Positions 18,967-32,346 are shown, counted from the stretch's first letter. The stretch: 64,000 bases of DNA from Reyranella aquatilis (GCF_020880995.1 NZ_JAJISD010000006.1:62001-126000); one strand, 5' to 3'. The notes: generated by a model not told the origin, from the sequence alone. Numbers and translations: made by a program.

Positions 18967-19431
18967 TCAAATGAGCCGCGTCGCCTGACTGACCGCCAAC
19001 TGCCAGCCATCCTTCGCCGTCACGTACACGCACACCCAGCGGAAATCGTAGGTCTTCTGTTCCTTCACGTTCAGGATCGGGCTCTTGCCGGTCACGACCA
19101 CGGTCGGGCCGGTGAAGACACGGAAGCTGAGGTCGGTGGCAGGGGCGGCTTCGATCAGGGGTTCGCCGGCCATGGCGGCGACCAGGCGGGCGTCCTTGTT
19201 GTCGATCTTCCCCGAGCCGTGCGTGTGGGTGAAGCTGTCGGCGTAGAGCGGGCGAAGGGCGGCGAAGTCCTTCGCGAGCACGGCCTTCGCGAGCTTCACG
19301 CGAAAGTCGGTCACTTCCTCGATGAACTTCTTCGCCTCCGCCGAATCGGGTTGGCGCGGCGGATGGGCGAGGGCGGCTTCAGGGGCCATCGCGAGGAGCG
19401 GGAGCGCTCCGAGCAGGGTGCGTCTACGCAT
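18967..19431 (-). CDS. Exported SnoaL/DUF4440-like NTF2-fold protein
   Basis: A 154-residue protein. The signal peptide MRRRTLLGALPLLAMAPEAALA has a twin-arginine-like start. The mature domain (FRVKLAKAVLAKDFAALRPL, FTHTHGSGKIDNK, FRWVCVYVTAKDGWQLAVSQATRLI) has the pattern of DUF4440/SnoaL-like NTF2-fold proteins. These bind small ligands or act as polyketide-cyclase-like enzymes; many have no known role. Its start at 19431 overlaps the end of cobT by 8 bp, so it is translationally coupled to cobT, although no link to cobalamin is known. A longer frame upstream to 19686 is a cobT shadow. Confidence 0.8.
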   Translation of the reverse strand: MRRRTLLGALPLLAMAPEAALAHPPRQPDSAEAKKFIEEVTDFRVKLAKAVLAKDFAALRPLYADSFTHTHGSGKIDNKDARLVAAMAGEPLIEAAPATDLSFRVFTGPTVVVTGKSPILNVKEQKTYDFRWVCVYVTAKDGWQLAVSQATRLI

Positions 19432-20446
19432 TCCTCGAGGATACGCCGGCTTCGGCGAAGGTCGCCATGCCGTTGTGACAGGCGGTGGCGGCCTTGAGCA
19501 GCGGCACGGCGAGCGCGGCGGCCGAGGCTTCGCCGAGGCGCATGTCGAGGTCGAGCAGCGGCCGCAGGCCGATCTCCTTGAGCAGCCGGTCATGGCCGGG
19601 TTCGGCCGAGCGGTGCGCCACCAGGCAGTGGTCGAGCGCGCGGCGGTCCACCGCGTAGAGCACCGCGGCGGCGGCGGTGCAGGCATAGCCGTCGAGCAGC
19701 ACCGGGATGCGGCCCATGCGGGCGGCGACGATGGCGCCAGTCAGGGCCGCGAACTCCTCGCCGCCGACCGCGGCCAGCAGTTCGAGCGGATCGCGGCGCG
19801 CGATCGCCTCCTTGTGGAAGCCGAGCGCCTCGTCGATCACCGCGATCTTGTGCGCCATCGCCTTGCCGGTGACGCCGGTGCCCGGTCCCGCCCAGTCGGC
19901 GCCGGTGCCGCCGAACAGCGCGGCGCACAGCGTGGCGGCGGTCGTGGTGTTGGCGATGCCCATTTCACCGAGGCACATCACGTCGATGCCGGGCTCGGCC
20001 GCCATCATGCCGTAGGCCATGGCGTTGGCGGCGCGCGTCTCGTCCATCGCCGGTCCTTGCGTGAAGTCGGCGGTGGGATGGTCGAGGTCGAGTTCGTAGA
20101 TGCGCAGGTCGGCATCGATCATGGCGGCCAGCTGGTTGATCGCGGCGCCGCCGTTCAGGAAGTTCTTCACCATCTGCTGGGTGACTTCGGGCGGATAGGC
20201 CGAGACGCCGCGCGCGGCGACGCCATGGGTGCCGGCGAACACCGCGATGCGCGGCCGCTCGATGCGCGGCTGGGCGCGCCCCTGCCAGCAGGCCAGCCAT
20301 TCGGCGATCTCCTCCAGCCGGCCGAGCGAGCCCTGCGGCTTGGTCAGCTGGGCCTGGCGGCGCACCACCTCGGTCTGGGCGGTGAGATCGGGTCCCGGCA
20401 GTTCGCGCAGGATCCGGCGCATTTCGTCGAAGGAGGCAGCCGACAT
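19424..20446 (-). CDS. cobT: Nicotinate-nucleotide:dimethylbenzimidazole phosphoribosyltransferase CobT
   Basis: A 340-residue enzyme that makes alpha-ribazole phosphate from nicotinate mononucleotide and 5,6-dimethylbenzimidazole for the lower ligand of cobalamin. Recognisable blocks are TKPQGSLGRLE, VFAGTHGVAARGVSAYP, GEMGIANTTTAA, GRIPVLLDGYACTAAAAVL and the C-terminal TFAEAGV, where Glu332 corresponds to the catalytic glutamate. The start is ATG 20446, 54 bp from the divergent cobS start. The frame continues upstream to 21220 but that part is antisense to cobS. The short shared promoter region suggests coordinated expression of cobT and cobS. Confidence 0.96.
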   Translation of the reverse strand: MSAASFDEMRRILRELPGPDLTAQTEVVRRQAQLTKPQGSLGRLEEIAEWLACWQGRAQPRIERPRIAVFAGTHGVAARGVSAYPPEVTQQMVKNFLNGGAAINQLAAMIDADLRIYELDLDHPTADFTQGPAMDETRAANAMAYGMMAAEPGIDVMCLGEMGIANTTTAATLCAALFGGTGADWAGPGTGVTGKAMAHKIAVIDEALGFHKEAIARRDPLELLAAVGGEEFAALTGAIVAARMGRIPVLLDGYACTAAAAVLYAVDRRALDHCLVAHRSAEPGHDRLLKEIGLRPLLDLDMRLGEASAAALAVPLLKAATACHNGMATFAEAGVSSRNA

Positions 20447-20500
20447 TGTTCGTCCGGGGGCATTCTGGAAGGGGCCGGACCATCCTATATTCAGCGGACC

Positions 20501-21328
20501 ATGACCAGTCCCAACGAGCCCTCCCCGCCACCCTTCGGAGGCGGCGGCGCCAACCGCCCCACCTCGTTCGACGAATGGCTGCAGGCCTTCAAGGAGCAGA
20601 TGACCTTCTTCACCGGGCTGAAGCTCGATGTCGGCCTGCCGCGCTGGCAACTGGCCGACGTGCTGCCGGTCCTGCCCTTGGTCGGCGCGGCGATCGGCCT
20701 GGCCTCGGGTCTGGTCTTCGCCATCGTGCGCGGCATCGCCGGGCCGGGCTGGCTGGCGGCGGTGCTGGCGGTCGGTGCGGCAGTGATCCTGACGCGCGCC
20801 CTGCATGAAGACGGGCTGGCGGACACCGCCGACGGGCTGGGGCCGCACGGGCTCGAGCCGGCGCGGCGGCTCGAGATCATGCGCGACAGCCGCAACGGCA
20901 CCTTCGGCGTGCTGGCGCTGGCGCTCGGGGTGCTGGTCAAGGTCGCCTGCCTGGCGCAGTTCGGCGGCGCCACCGGCCTCGTCGTGCTGATCTCGGCGCA
21001 TGCGCTGTCGCGCGCCGTGCTGGCCTATCCGCTGCTGGCCTTCTCGCCCGTCCATGGCGACGGGCAGGGCGCACGGGCCGGCAAGCCGACCGACAACGAT
21101 GTCTGGCTGGCCATCGGCGTCGGCGCCGGCCTCGCCTTCCTGCTGATGCTGGGCAAGGGCCTGTTCGTGGCCCTCCTGGCGCCACTCGCCGTCATGGCCG
21201 CGGCCTGGTACGCCACGCACTGGATCGCCAGGCGGCTGGGCGGCTACACCGGCGACACGCTGGGCGCCGTCCAGCAGACCGCCGAGATCGTCTTCCTCGT
21301 GGTGGCGGCGCTGTTCATCGGCCGCTAA
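20501..21328 (+). CDS. cobS: Adenosylcobinamide-GDP ribazoletransferase CobS (cobalamin synthase)
   Basis: A 275-residue integral membrane protein that joins adenosylcobinamide-GDP to alpha-ribazole or its phosphate, the last assembly step of cobalamin. Diagnostic segments are QMTFFTGLKLDVGLPRW, ALHEDGLADTADGLG (acidic metal-binding motif), EIMRDSRNGTFGVLAL and the C-terminal GGYTGDTLGAVQQTAE. The N-terminus has a poorly conserved proline- and glycine-rich stretch of about 20 residues. The start is ATG 20501; the longer frame from 19322 is antisense to cobT. It heads a plus-strand operon with the following four genes. Confidence 0.95.
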   Translation: MTSPNEPSPPPFGGGGANRPTSFDEWLQAFKEQMTFFTGLKLDVGLPRWQLADVLPVLPLVGAAIGLASGLVFAIVRGIAGPGWLAAVLAVGAAVILTRALHEDGLADTADGLGPHGLEPARRLEIMRDSRNGTFGVLALALGVLVKVACLAQFGGATGLVVLISAHALSRAVLAYPLLAFSPVHGDGQGARAGKPTDNDVWLAIGVGAGLAFLLMLGKGLFVALLAPLAVMAAAWYATHWIARRLGGYTGDTLGAVQQTAEIVFLVVAALFIGR

Positions 21329-21363
21329 GAAGGCCTCCGCTTCAAAGGGATCGGAGGACGAGC

Positions 21364-22032
21364 ATGGCGACGGGCGCCAAGATCACGGGTGCGGTCACGC
21401 GGTGGTGGTGGGTGCGGCATGCCGTGGTCCCCAATCCGGAGCGGCGCTGCTACGGCCAGTCCGACATGGACTGCGACGTGAGCAACGAGGAACTGTTCCG
21501 TCACCAGGCGAAGCTGCTGCCCAAGGGCGCGGTCTGGTACGCCTCCAACCTGCTGCGCGCGCGCAAGACCGCCGAGCATCTCGCCAAGGCCGGCGCCGAG
21601 ATGGACAAGCTCCACATCGATCCCGATCTCGCCGAGCAGCATTTCGGCAACTGGCAGGGTCTCACCTATGTCGAGATCGCCGAGAACCATGCCGACAACC
21701 ATCTCTTCTGGCTGGGGCCGCCGGAATTCCGGCCCGAGGGCGGCGAGAGCTTCGTCGACCTGCGCGATCGCACGGTGCGCAGCATCGACCGGCTGACCGC
21801 CGAGCACAAAGGCCGCGACATCGTGGCGACGGCGCATGGCGGCACGATCCGCGCGGCGCTGGCGCACGCCTTCAACCTGCATCCCGAGGCGGCGGTCCGC
21901 TTCGAGATCGACAATGTGTCGATCACCATGATCGAGCATTTCGAGCAGGCCAATCCGGAGCACGCCTGGCGCGTGGCTTTCGTGAACTACATGCCGCGCG
22001 CGCTCAGCTTCGCCCGGGGCGGGCCTGCGTGA
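21364..22032 (+). CDS. Histidine phosphatase, probable alpha-ribazole phosphatase (CobC-like)
   Basis: A 222-residue phosphoglycerate-mutase-superfamily phosphatase. The active-site motif is WVRHA at 16-20 (Arg18, His19; the usual RHG is RHA here). An internal acidic site follows (EQHFGNWQGLTYVEIAE), and the second catalytic histidine is in ATAHGGTIRAAL. Placed directly after cobS and before cobU, it is probably the alpha-ribazole-5'-phosphate phosphatase of the lower-ligand branch. Substrate assignment rests on context because the superfamily is broad. Its stop overlaps the next gene's GTG by 4 bp. Confidence 0.85.
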   Translation: MATGAKITGAVTRWWWVRHAVVPNPERRCYGQSDMDCDVSNEELFRHQAKLLPKGAVWYASNLLRARKTAEHLAKAGAEMDKLHIDPDLAEQHFGNWQGLTYVEIAENHADNHLFWLGPPEFRPEGGESFVDLRDRTVRSIDRLTAEHKGRDIVATAHGGTIRAALAHAFNLHPEAAVRFEIDNVSITMIEHFEQANPEHAWRVAFVNYMPRALSFARGGPA

Positions 22033-22874
22033 CGGTGCCGGGCAAGAGCCTCGCGGAACTGGCGGCCGACCAGGCCGCCCATTGGAAGGGCGCCGGCGGC
22101 CGGAGCTGGCTGGCCTCGATCGAACGGATCGAGCGCAGCATCGCGGGCTTCAGCGCCGCGGCGCTGGCGGCGGCCGACGTGCGTCCGGGCGAGACCGTCA
22201 TCGACGTGGGATGCGGCCTCGGCGGGACGACGGCGGTCCTGGCGGAGAAAGCGGGCTCCGTCCTCGGCGTCGACATCTCCGACCTGCTGATCGAGGGCGC
22301 ACGGGCGAAGCGGATCGCGCGTGCCGACTTCCGGGTCGCCGATGCCGCGACCCATCCGTTCGAGCCGGCGTCCGCCGACCTCGTCTTCTCGCGCTTCGGC
22401 GTCATGTTCTTCGCCGATCCGGTGGCGGCGTTCGGCAACCTGCGGCAGGCCCTGAAGCCATCGGGACGGCTGGTGTTCCTGTGCTGGCGGACGGCGGCGG
22501 AGAATCCCTGGAGCCTCGCGCCGGTGCGCGTCGCCGCGCCCTTCCTGCCGCCGCTGCCGAGACCCGGGCCGGAAGAGCCCGGGCAATTTTCCTTCGGCGA
22601 CCGGACGCGGGTCGAGCGCATCCTCACGCAGGCGGGATTCGGATCGCTGTCGCTCGAGCCGCTCGACCAGCCCATATTCATGGGCGCGTCGATCGACGAG
22701 ATCGTCGAGGGGGCCGGCCGCTTCGGACCGCTGGCGCGCGCCTTCGCCGACGCCACGCCCGAGCAGGCCAAGAAGGCGAAGGCCGCAATCGCCGAAAGCC
22801 TGGCGCCGCACGTGCAGCCTGATGGCATCCATCTGCCCGGCGCCTGCTGGCTGGTGAGCGGGCGGGCGGTCTGA
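22029..22874 (+). CDS. SAM-dependent methyltransferase, class I
   Basis: A 281-residue protein with SAM-binding motif I VIDVGCGLGG at 57-66, motif II acidic end GVDIS, and post-I/motif IV SADLVFSRFGVMFF followed by LRQALKPSGRLVFLCW. This is the UbiE/methyltransferase-11 class of small-molecule methylases. It starts at GTG 22029 inside the GTGA overlap with the phosphatase gene and ends in TGATG overlap with cobU. Tight coupling inside the cobalamin operon is striking because none of the standard late steps needs this enzyme. It is not one of the CobA/CbiE-type corrin methylases. Confidence 0.88.
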   Translation: MTVPGKSLAELAADQAAHWKGAGGRSWLASIERIERSIAGFSAAALAAADVRPGETVIDVGCGLGGTTAVLAEKAGSVLGVDISDLLIEGARAKRIARADFRVADAATHPFEPASADLVFSRFGVMFFADPVAAFGNLRQALKPSGRLVFLCWRTAAENPWSLAPVRVAAPFLPPLPRPGPEEPGQFSFGDRTRVERILTQAGFGSLSLEPLDQPIFMGASIDEIVEGAGRFGPLARAFADATPEQAKKAKAAIAESLAPHVQPDGIHLPGACWLVSGRAV

Positions 22875-23443
22875 TGGAACACATCCCGACCTTCCCGCTG
22901 CCGCCGGTGAGCCTCGTCCTGGGCGGCGCACGCTCGGGCAAGAGCACCCATGCCGAGCGGCTGGTCGCCGGCACGCTGCATGGTGCCGCGCCCAGCCCGG
23001 CGGTCTACATTGCCACCGCCGAGGCGGGCGACGTCGAGATGGCCACCCGCATCATGGCGCACCGCGCCCGCCGCGGCGTCGGCTGGACGACCATCGAGGA
23101 GCCGCTGAAGCTCAGCGAGGCGCTGGAGAAGGCGGTTTCGTACGGCCAGCCGGTGCTGGTCGACTGCCTGACCCTGTGGCTGTCGAACCTCATGCATGCC
23201 GGCGAGGACGTCGACCAGGCGACCGACGAACTGGTGCAGTCACTGGATGATCACAACCAGCCGGTGGTGTTCGTGAGCAACGAACTGGGCCTCGGACTGG
23301 TGCCCGAGACGCCGCTCGGCCGCTCCTTCCGGGACGCGATGGGCCGCATGAACATGCGGATTGCCGAGCGTTCCGACCGGGTCGTCTTCATGGCCGCCGG
23401 CCTGCCGCTCTTGATGAAGGACCGCCCGGCGCCGCGGCGCTGA
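22874..23443 (+). CDS. cobU: Adenosylcobinamide kinase / guanylyltransferase CobU (CobP)
   Basis: A 189-residue bifunctional enzyme that phosphorylates adenosylcobinamide and transfers GMP to it, giving the CobS substrate. It has the P-loop GGARSGKS at 17-24, the middle block VYIATAEAGDVEMATRI with MAHRARRG, the LVDCLTLWLSNLM block, and FVSNELGLGLVPETPLGR, all characteristic. Its ATG overlaps the methyltransferase stop (TGATG). Length is normal for the family. Confidence 0.96.
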   Translation: MEHIPTFPLPPVSLVLGGARSGKSTHAERLVAGTLHGAAPSPAVYIATAEAGDVEMATRIMAHRARRGVGWTTIEEPLKLSEALEKAVSYGQPVLVDCLTLWLSNLMHAGEDVDQATDELVQSLDDHNQPVVFVSNELGLGLVPETPLGRSFRDAMGRMNMRIAERSDRVVFMAAGLPLLMKDRPAPRR

Positions 23444-23551
23444 CCGGCCCAATTGCGCCGGGCCAAGGCGGCGCGAAACGTGGTATGGTTCAGCCCTTGT
23501 GACCATCCAGGCGCTTCCCCGGCGTCGGTCGCCAGCCATACGGAGCACAAA

Positions 23552-24238
23552 ATGAAGCTCGATCGCCGAACCGTCCTTACGGGGACTGCGGCCGCGTTCG
23601 CCGCGCCGTTTCTAACCTCGATGCCGGCCCGTGCCGACGCAAAGCGCCAGTCGCTGGTCGATTCGTGCCTCGCCACGGCGCGCAAGATTCTGGGCGGCCC
23701 CGACTTTCCCGACGCCGCCAAGCAGATGTCCACGGCGCGCGGCGTCCTGATCATCCCCGAGCTGGTGCAGGGCGGCTTCATCTTCGGCGCCGCCGGCGGC
23801 CGCGGCGTCCTGCTGGGCCGCAGCTCGCCGAACAACTGGAGCTATCCGGCCTTCTACGGCATGGGCTCCGGCAGCGTCGGCCTGCAGGTCGGCGGCAAGG
23901 TCTCCGAGATCGTGTTCATCATCCGGACCGAGAAGGGCCTGCAGGCGGTCATCGATCACAAGTTCAAGTTCGGCGCCGAGGCGGGCGTGACCATGGTCGC
24001 GGTCGGCATCGGCCTCGAGGGCGCCTCGACGGCGGCCGGCGGCGCCGACATCGTGGCCTTCGCCAACTCGCAGGGCCTGTTCGCCGGCGCCTCGATCGAG
24101 GGCTCCTACATCGACGCCGACAACGACTGGAACGCGCTCTACTACGGCGGCGGCGCGACCGCGAAGGGCGTCATCCTCGACCGCCGCTTCACCAATCCGG
24201 GTGCGGAGCCGCTGCGGCAATACCTGTCGAAGTGGTAA
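23552..24238 (+). CDS. Exported SYLF/YSC84-domain lipid-binding protein
   Basis: A 228-residue protein with a signal of Tat type (LDRRTVLTGTAAAFAAPFLTS) cleaved after about residue 29. The body is a SYLF domain: ARGVLIIPELVQGGFIFGAAGGRGVLLGR, YPAFYGMGSGSVGLQVGG, and the glycine-rich end YIDADNDWNALYYGG. SYLF (Ysc84) domains bind lipids, and bacterial members are periplasmic or outer-membrane-associated. It lies 108 bp after cobU and may be a separate transcription unit. The start at 23552 places the signal at the N-terminus; an upstream frame extension to 23453 is not supported. Confidence 0.9.
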   Translation: MKLDRRTVLTGTAAAFAAPFLTSMPARADAKRQSLVDSCLATARKILGGPDFPDAAKQMSTARGVLIIPELVQGGFIFGAAGGRGVLLGRSSPNNWSYPAFYGMGSGSVGLQVGGKVSEIVFIIRTEKGLQAVIDHKFKFGAEAGVTMVAVGIGLEGASTAAGGADIVAFANSQGLFAGASIEGSYIDADNDWNALYYGGGATAKGVILDRRFTNPGAEPLRQYLSKW

Positions 24239-24246
24239 CTCTCATT

Positions 24247-24268
24247 CCTCCCCCGTCTTACAGGGGAG
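24247..24268. terminator. Bidirectional hairpin between convergent genes
   Basis: An imperfect stem of CCTCCCCCGT with ACAGGGGAG lies in the 42 bp between the SYLF gene and the CoA-transferase subunit gene, which end towards each other. It resembles the CCTCCCC/GGGGAGG hairpins found at other gene ends in this window. Confidence 0.5.
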
Positions 24269-24280
24269 AAAAGTAGATGA

Positions 24281-24940
24281 CTAAGCGACTTTCAGGTCCG
24301 CGGCGATCGAGAGCTTGGCCTTCGTCTTGGCCTTCACCTCGTCGACGGTGACGCCGTCGGCGAGCTGGATCAGCGTCACGCCGCCATTGCCCTTCTTGTC
24401 GACGGTGAAGACGCCCAGCTCCGAGATCACCATGTCGACCACGCGTCGGCCGGTGAGCGGCAGGGTGCATTCGCTGAGCAGCTTGGAGGCGCCGTCCTTG
24501 GAGACATGCTCCATGGTGACGATCACGCGCTTCACGCCCGCGACCAGATCCATCGCGCCGCCCATGCCCTTCACCATCTTGCCCGGGATCATCCAGTTGG
24601 CGAGATCGCCGTTCTCCGCCACTTCCATGGCGCCGAGGATGGAGAGATCGATATGGCCGCCGCGGATCATCGCGAAGCTGTCGGCTGAGCTGAAGTAGGA
24701 CGTGCCCTTCACCTCGGTCACGGTCTGCTTGCCGGCATTGATGATGTCGGCATCGACTTCGTTGTCGTAGGGGAAGGGGCCGACGCCCAGCATGCCGTTC
24801 TCGCTCTGCAGCGTGATGTCGACATCCTCAGGGACATAGTTCGACACCAGCGTCGGGATGCCGATGCCGAGGTTCACGTAGAAGCCGTCTTCCAGTTCCT
24901 TGGCGGCGCGTGCCGCCATCTGATCGCGGGTCCAGGCCAT
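24281..24940 (-). CDS. scoB: 3-oxoacid CoA-transferase subunit B
   Basis: A 219-residue subunit of succinyl-CoA:3-ketoacid (or acetate-type) CoA-transferase. The catalytic glutamate is Glu47 in LQSENGMLG, and [14 protein letters not shown] and [14 protein letters not shown] are family blocks. It works as a heterotetramer with the A subunit encoded 10 bp upstream, moving CoA between succinyl-CoA and a 3-oxo acid such as acetoacetate. The start ATG at 24940 has GGAGAGAA directly upstream. The frame running further upstream to 25000 overlaps the A-subunit gene and is not used. Confidence 0.95.
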   Translation of the reverse strand: MAWTRDQMAARAAKELEDGFYVNLGIGIPTLVSNYVPEDVDITLQSENGMLGVGPFPYDNEVDADIINAGKQTVTEVKGTSYFSSADSFAMIRGGHIDLSILGAMEVAENGDLANWMIPGKMVKGMGGAMDLVAGVKRVIVTMEHVSKDGASKLLSECTLPLTGRRVVDMVISELGVFTVDKKGNGGVTLIQLADGVTVDEVKAKTKAKLSIAADLKVA

Positions 24941-24950
24941 CGTTCTCTCC

Positions 24951-25652
24951 TCAAGCCTTGCGGATTGTGCGCTGTTCGATCTGCTTCTCGTAGGGCGCAC
25001 CGCAGAAGATGCGCTTCACGAAGACCGCCGGCGTATGGATGTGATCAGGATCGAGTTCGCCGACCGGCACCAGTTCCTCGACCTCGGCGACGCACATCTT
25101 CGCGGCGGTCGCCATCATCGGATTGAAGTTCCGCGCGGCCTTCCGGTAGATCAGGTTGCCGGCCGTGTCGCCCTTCCAGGCCTTCACTAGCGCGATGTCG
25201 CCGAACAGGCCGCGCTCCATGACATATTCCTCGCCGTCGAAGACCTTGGTCTCCTTGCCCTCGGCCACCAGCGTGCCGACGCCGGTCTTCGTATAGAAGG
25301 CCGGGATGCCGGCACCGCCGGCGCGGCAGCGTTCGGCCAGGGTGCCCTGCGGGTTGAACTCGAGCTCCAGCTTGCCGTCGAGGTACAGCTTGGCGAAGGT
25401 CTTGTTCTCGCCGACGTACGAGCTGATCATCTTCTTCACCTGCCCGGTCTCCAGCAGCAGGCCGAGGCCCGCGCCGTCGATGCCGGCATTGTTCGACACG
25501 CAGGTGAGGCCCTTCACGCCGGAATCGCGCACCGCGCGGATCAGCTTGTCGGGGATGCCGACCAGACCGAAGCCGCCGCACATCAGCATCAGATCGTCGC
25601 GCAGCAGGCCGTCGAGGGCCGACTTCGCATCCTTGTAGACCTTGTTCGCCAT
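24951..25652 (-). CDS. scoA: 3-oxoacid CoA-transferase subunit A
   Basis: A 233-residue A subunit with the glycine-rich CoA-binding block [34 protein letters not shown] and the middle [23 protein letters not shown]. It starts at ATG 25652 with GAGGACGGA upstream. Subunit A and B genes are adjacent and form one operon. An enoyl-CoA hydratase-like gene lies upstream in the same orientation, consistent with ketone-body or short acyl-CoA metabolism. Confidence 0.95.
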   Translation of the reverse strand: MANKVYKDAKSALDGLLRDDLMLMCGGFGLVGIPDKLIRAVRDSGVKGLTCVSNNAGIDGAGLGLLLETGQVKKMISSYVGENKTFAKLYLDGKLELEFNPQGTLAERCRAGGAGIPAFYTKTGVGTLVAEGKETKVFDGEEYVMERGLFGDIALVKAWKGDTAGNLIYRKAARNFNPMMATAAKMCVAEVEELVPVGELDPDHIHTPAVFVKRIFCGAPYEKQIEQRTIRKA

Positions 25653-25730
25653 CGCTGTGTTCCGTCCTCGCGTCCCCCCATTCACTCAGGGGGCTTTGGG
25701 CATATGGAAGGCCGGGCGCTTGCCTGTCAA

Positions 25731-26540
25731 TCAGTCGCGAATCGTGCGCGTTCCGGCGACGAACTCGCCCATCAGGCGGTGCCCGTCGTCGCTCACCGCG
25801 AGATCCATGAACAGGGTCCGCTCCTGGGCGAGGCCCTGTGACAAAGGCGTTTCAGCCGCCGACCGGACCAGCCGCTTGATGTGCGCGACGGCCCGCGGCG
25901 GTTGCGCCGCCAGCCGCCGGGCCATCGTCAGGGCGTGATCCAGCACCGGCCCGTCCACCGCCGCATGGACCATGCCGAGGGAAGCGGCCTCGTCGGGCGA
26001 CACCGTGCGGCCCATCAGCGACAGTTCGAGGGCGCGGGCCTCGCCGACCAGCCGGGCGAGCCGCTGCGTGCCGCCGGCCCCGGCCAGGATGCCGATGTTG
26101 ATCTCGGGCTGGCCGAGCCAGTATGGCCCGCGCTCGGCGAGACGGATGTCGCAGGCCATGCAGAACTCGAAGCCGCCGCCCATGGCGGTGCCGTTGATGG
26201 CGGCGATGACCGGCTTGGGCGCCGCTTCGAGCCGCGCCAGGATCCTGTGGTAGCCGCTCTCGGGCGAGAGCCGGTCGAGCGAGAAGCTTGCCCCCTTGGC
26301 GCGCAATTTCTCCGACAGCGCCAGCAGCTCGGAGACATCGTAGTGCTCGATGAACACGCCCTTCAGCGCGCCGGTGAAGACCAGCACGCGCACCGACTCG
26401 TCGCCCAGCAGCCCGTCGACCGCCGCGTCGAGCTCGCCGACCATCGCGGCATTCATGTAGCCCTTGGGCGGATTGTTGAAGCGCACGATGGCGATTGTTG
26501 CGGCGCCGGCTTCGCGCCGTTCGATCTCGATGAGGGACAT
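25731..26540 (-). CDS. Enoyl-CoA hydratase/isomerase family protein
   Basis: A 269-residue crotonase-fold protein. Both catalytic glutamates of true hydratases are present, Glu125 in GGGFEFCMACD and Glu146 in GQPEINIGILAGAGG. The oxyanion-hole region near residues 58-66 is atypical (ALKGVFIEHYDVSEL) with an inserted helix around 70-100, so activity on a non-standard substrate is possible. The gene lies 78 bp upstream of the CoA-transferase genes and 4 bp after the EamA gene on the same strand. Confidence 0.88.
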   Translation of the reverse strand: MSLIEIERREAGAATIAIVRFNNPPKGYMNAAMVGELDAAVDGLLGDESVRVLVFTGALKGVFIEHYDVSELLALSEKLRAKGASFSLDRLSPESGYHRILARLEAAPKPVIAAINGTAMGGGFEFCMACDIRLAERGPYWLGQPEINIGILAGAGGTQRLARLVGEARALELSLMGRTVSPDEAASLGMVHAAVDGPVLDHALTMARRLAAQPPRAVAHIKRLVRSAAETPLSQGLAQERTLFMDLAVSDDGHRLMGEFVAGTRTIRD

Positions 26541-26544
26541 GGGC

Positions 26545-27435
26545 TCAATTGTTCCTGTCCAGGATCACGATGGCAATTCCCGCGATCACCAGCGCGGTGC
26601 CGATCGCCAGCGGCCAGGTGATGGGTTCGCCGACCAGCACGACCGAACTCGCGATGCCGAGCAGCGGCACGCCCAGCATGCCGAGCGAGCCGGTGACCGG
26701 CGGCAGGGCGCGCGCCACCGAGACGGCGGCCCAGGTCGCCGTCGGGCCGGCCAGCACGCCGAGATAGAGCAGGGAGATCCAGAGCGAGGGCTGGCCGAAA
26801 TCGAGATGGCCCGCCGGTTCGAGTGCGAACGCGAGCAGCCAGAGCAGCACGGTCGCGACACCCATCTGCCACGGCAATACATCGAGCGGCGACATGCGCC
26901 ACGAATGCCGGCGCGCATGCAGGATGGCCAGCGCCCAGGTGAAACCGGCGGCCAGCAGCCAGGCATGGCCCAGCAGCACGGTGCGATCGGCCCAGTCGAA
27001 GCGCAGCGGCTCGACCAGCACGACGATCCCGGCGACGCCCAGCGCCGCGCCGAGGAAGCCGCGCCGGCCGACCTTCTCGCCCACCATCCAGGAAAGCGGC
27101 ACCATCCAGAGCATGGTCGTGTAGGCCAGCACCGAGGAGCGGCCCGGTGGCACGATCTGCACGCCGAGATTGGCGAAGGCGAAGAAGCAGGTGAGCTGGA
27201 ATGCGCCGACCGAGAGGATGATCGGCCAGTCGGCGCGACCGGGCCAGGCCAGCCGCTTCAGCGCCGCGACCAGCACGAATGCCGTCGCGGCCGACAGGGT
27301 GGCACGCGCCGCGGCCAGCCAGAGCGGCGTGCCGGCACCGAGGCCGATCCTGATCACCGGCCAGGCAAGGCCGAACAGCACGACGACGAGGCCGAGCTGC
27401 AGCCAAGCCACGCGCGAGCGTCGCGCGTCGCTCAT
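26545..27435 (-). CDS. EamA/DMT-superfamily transporter
   Basis: A 296-residue inner-membrane protein with about ten hydrophobic segments forming two EamA repeats. The first begins LQLGLVVVLFGLAWPVIRIGLG and the second near FTWALAILHARR. The C-terminal repeat ends LAIGTALVIAGIAIVIL. DMT carriers of this kind export amino acids or other metabolites; the substrate is not predictable. It starts 24 bp after the gltB stop on the same strand. Confidence 0.92.
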   Translation of the reverse strand: MSDARRSRVAWLQLGLVVVLFGLAWPVIRIGLGAGTPLWLAAARATLSAATAFVLVAALKRLAWPGRADWPIILSVGAFQLTCFFAFANLGVQIVPPGRSSVLAYTTMLWMVPLSWMVGEKVGRRGFLGAALGVAGIVVLVEPLRFDWADRTVLLGHAWLLAAGFTWALAILHARRHSWRMSPLDVLPWQMGVATVLLWLLAFALEPAGHLDFGQPSLWISLLYLGVLAGPTATWAAVSVARALPPVTGSLGMLGVPLLGIASSVVLVGEPITWPLAIGTALVIAGIAIVILDRNN

Positions 27436-27458
27436 GGAGTTTTCTCCTGCGTCCGCGC

Positions 27459-32003
<4,545 letters not shown>

Positions 32004-32049
32004 GGGGCTAATCCTCACCGTGGCTTTCCCCCTCCGGCCTTTCAGGCCA

Positions 32050-32116
32050 CCTCCCCCGTATGACGGGGGAGGGAGAGCCTTGGACCTCATCCACCTCCAC
32101 CGTCATACGGGGGAGG
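32050..32116. repeat. Inverted repeat pair upstream of gltB
   Basis: A 17-base sequence CCTCCCCCGTATGACGG at 32050-32066 is repeated inverted at 32100-32116, and the first copy is itself nearly palindromic (CCTCCCCCGT/ACGGGGGAGG). It lies in the 157 bp between the tautomerase gene and gltB and belongs to the CCTCCCC hairpin class seen at 24247, 49260 and in the composite repeats. Confidence 0.75.
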
Positions 32117-32160
32117 CAGGGAGGGGGTGAGCGACGCAACGGGTGTCTAAAACTCTGAGA

Positions 32161-32346
32161 TCATGTGTCGGAGAACAGCTTGCCGGCCTCGGCCCAGTTC
32201 TCTTTCTTGATGTCGGTCAGCACGATCTGCACGGCGTCGGGCGTGCAGCCCAGCGCGCGGCAGGTGCCTTCGGTCAGCTCCTTCGCCAGCGCACGGCGCT
32301 GCTCGATCGTGCGGCCTTCGAACATCTGGACGTTGATCATCGGCAT
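32161..32346 (-). CDS. 4-oxalocrotonate tautomerase-like small protein
   Basis: A 61-residue protein of the 4-oxalocrotonate tautomerase family. Pro2 (MPMINVQMFEGR) becomes the N-terminal catalytic base after methionine removal. The chain continues with TIEQRRALAKELTE and VLTDIKKENWAEAGKLFSD, the usual single beta-alpha-beta unit. Members tautomerise enol/keto acids or act as promiscuous detoxifying enzymes. The gene sits between gst and gltB on the same strand. A polypyrimidine/purine SD (GGAGAAGAA) is visible before the ATG. Confidence 0.9.
   Translation of the reverse strand: MPMINVQMFEGRTIEQRRALAKELTEGTCRALGCTPDAVQIVLTDIKKENWAEAGKLFSDT

Noticed and set aside
20447-20500. Cobalamin riboswitch before cobS or cobT
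   Set aside because: The 54 bp gap is far too short for the roughly 200-base riboswitch, and no B12-box-like sequence was recognised.
32004-32090. Upstream extension of GltB
   Set aside because: It runs through an inverted repeat. The ATG at 32003 gives the expected 36-residue propeptide before the catalytic cysteine.
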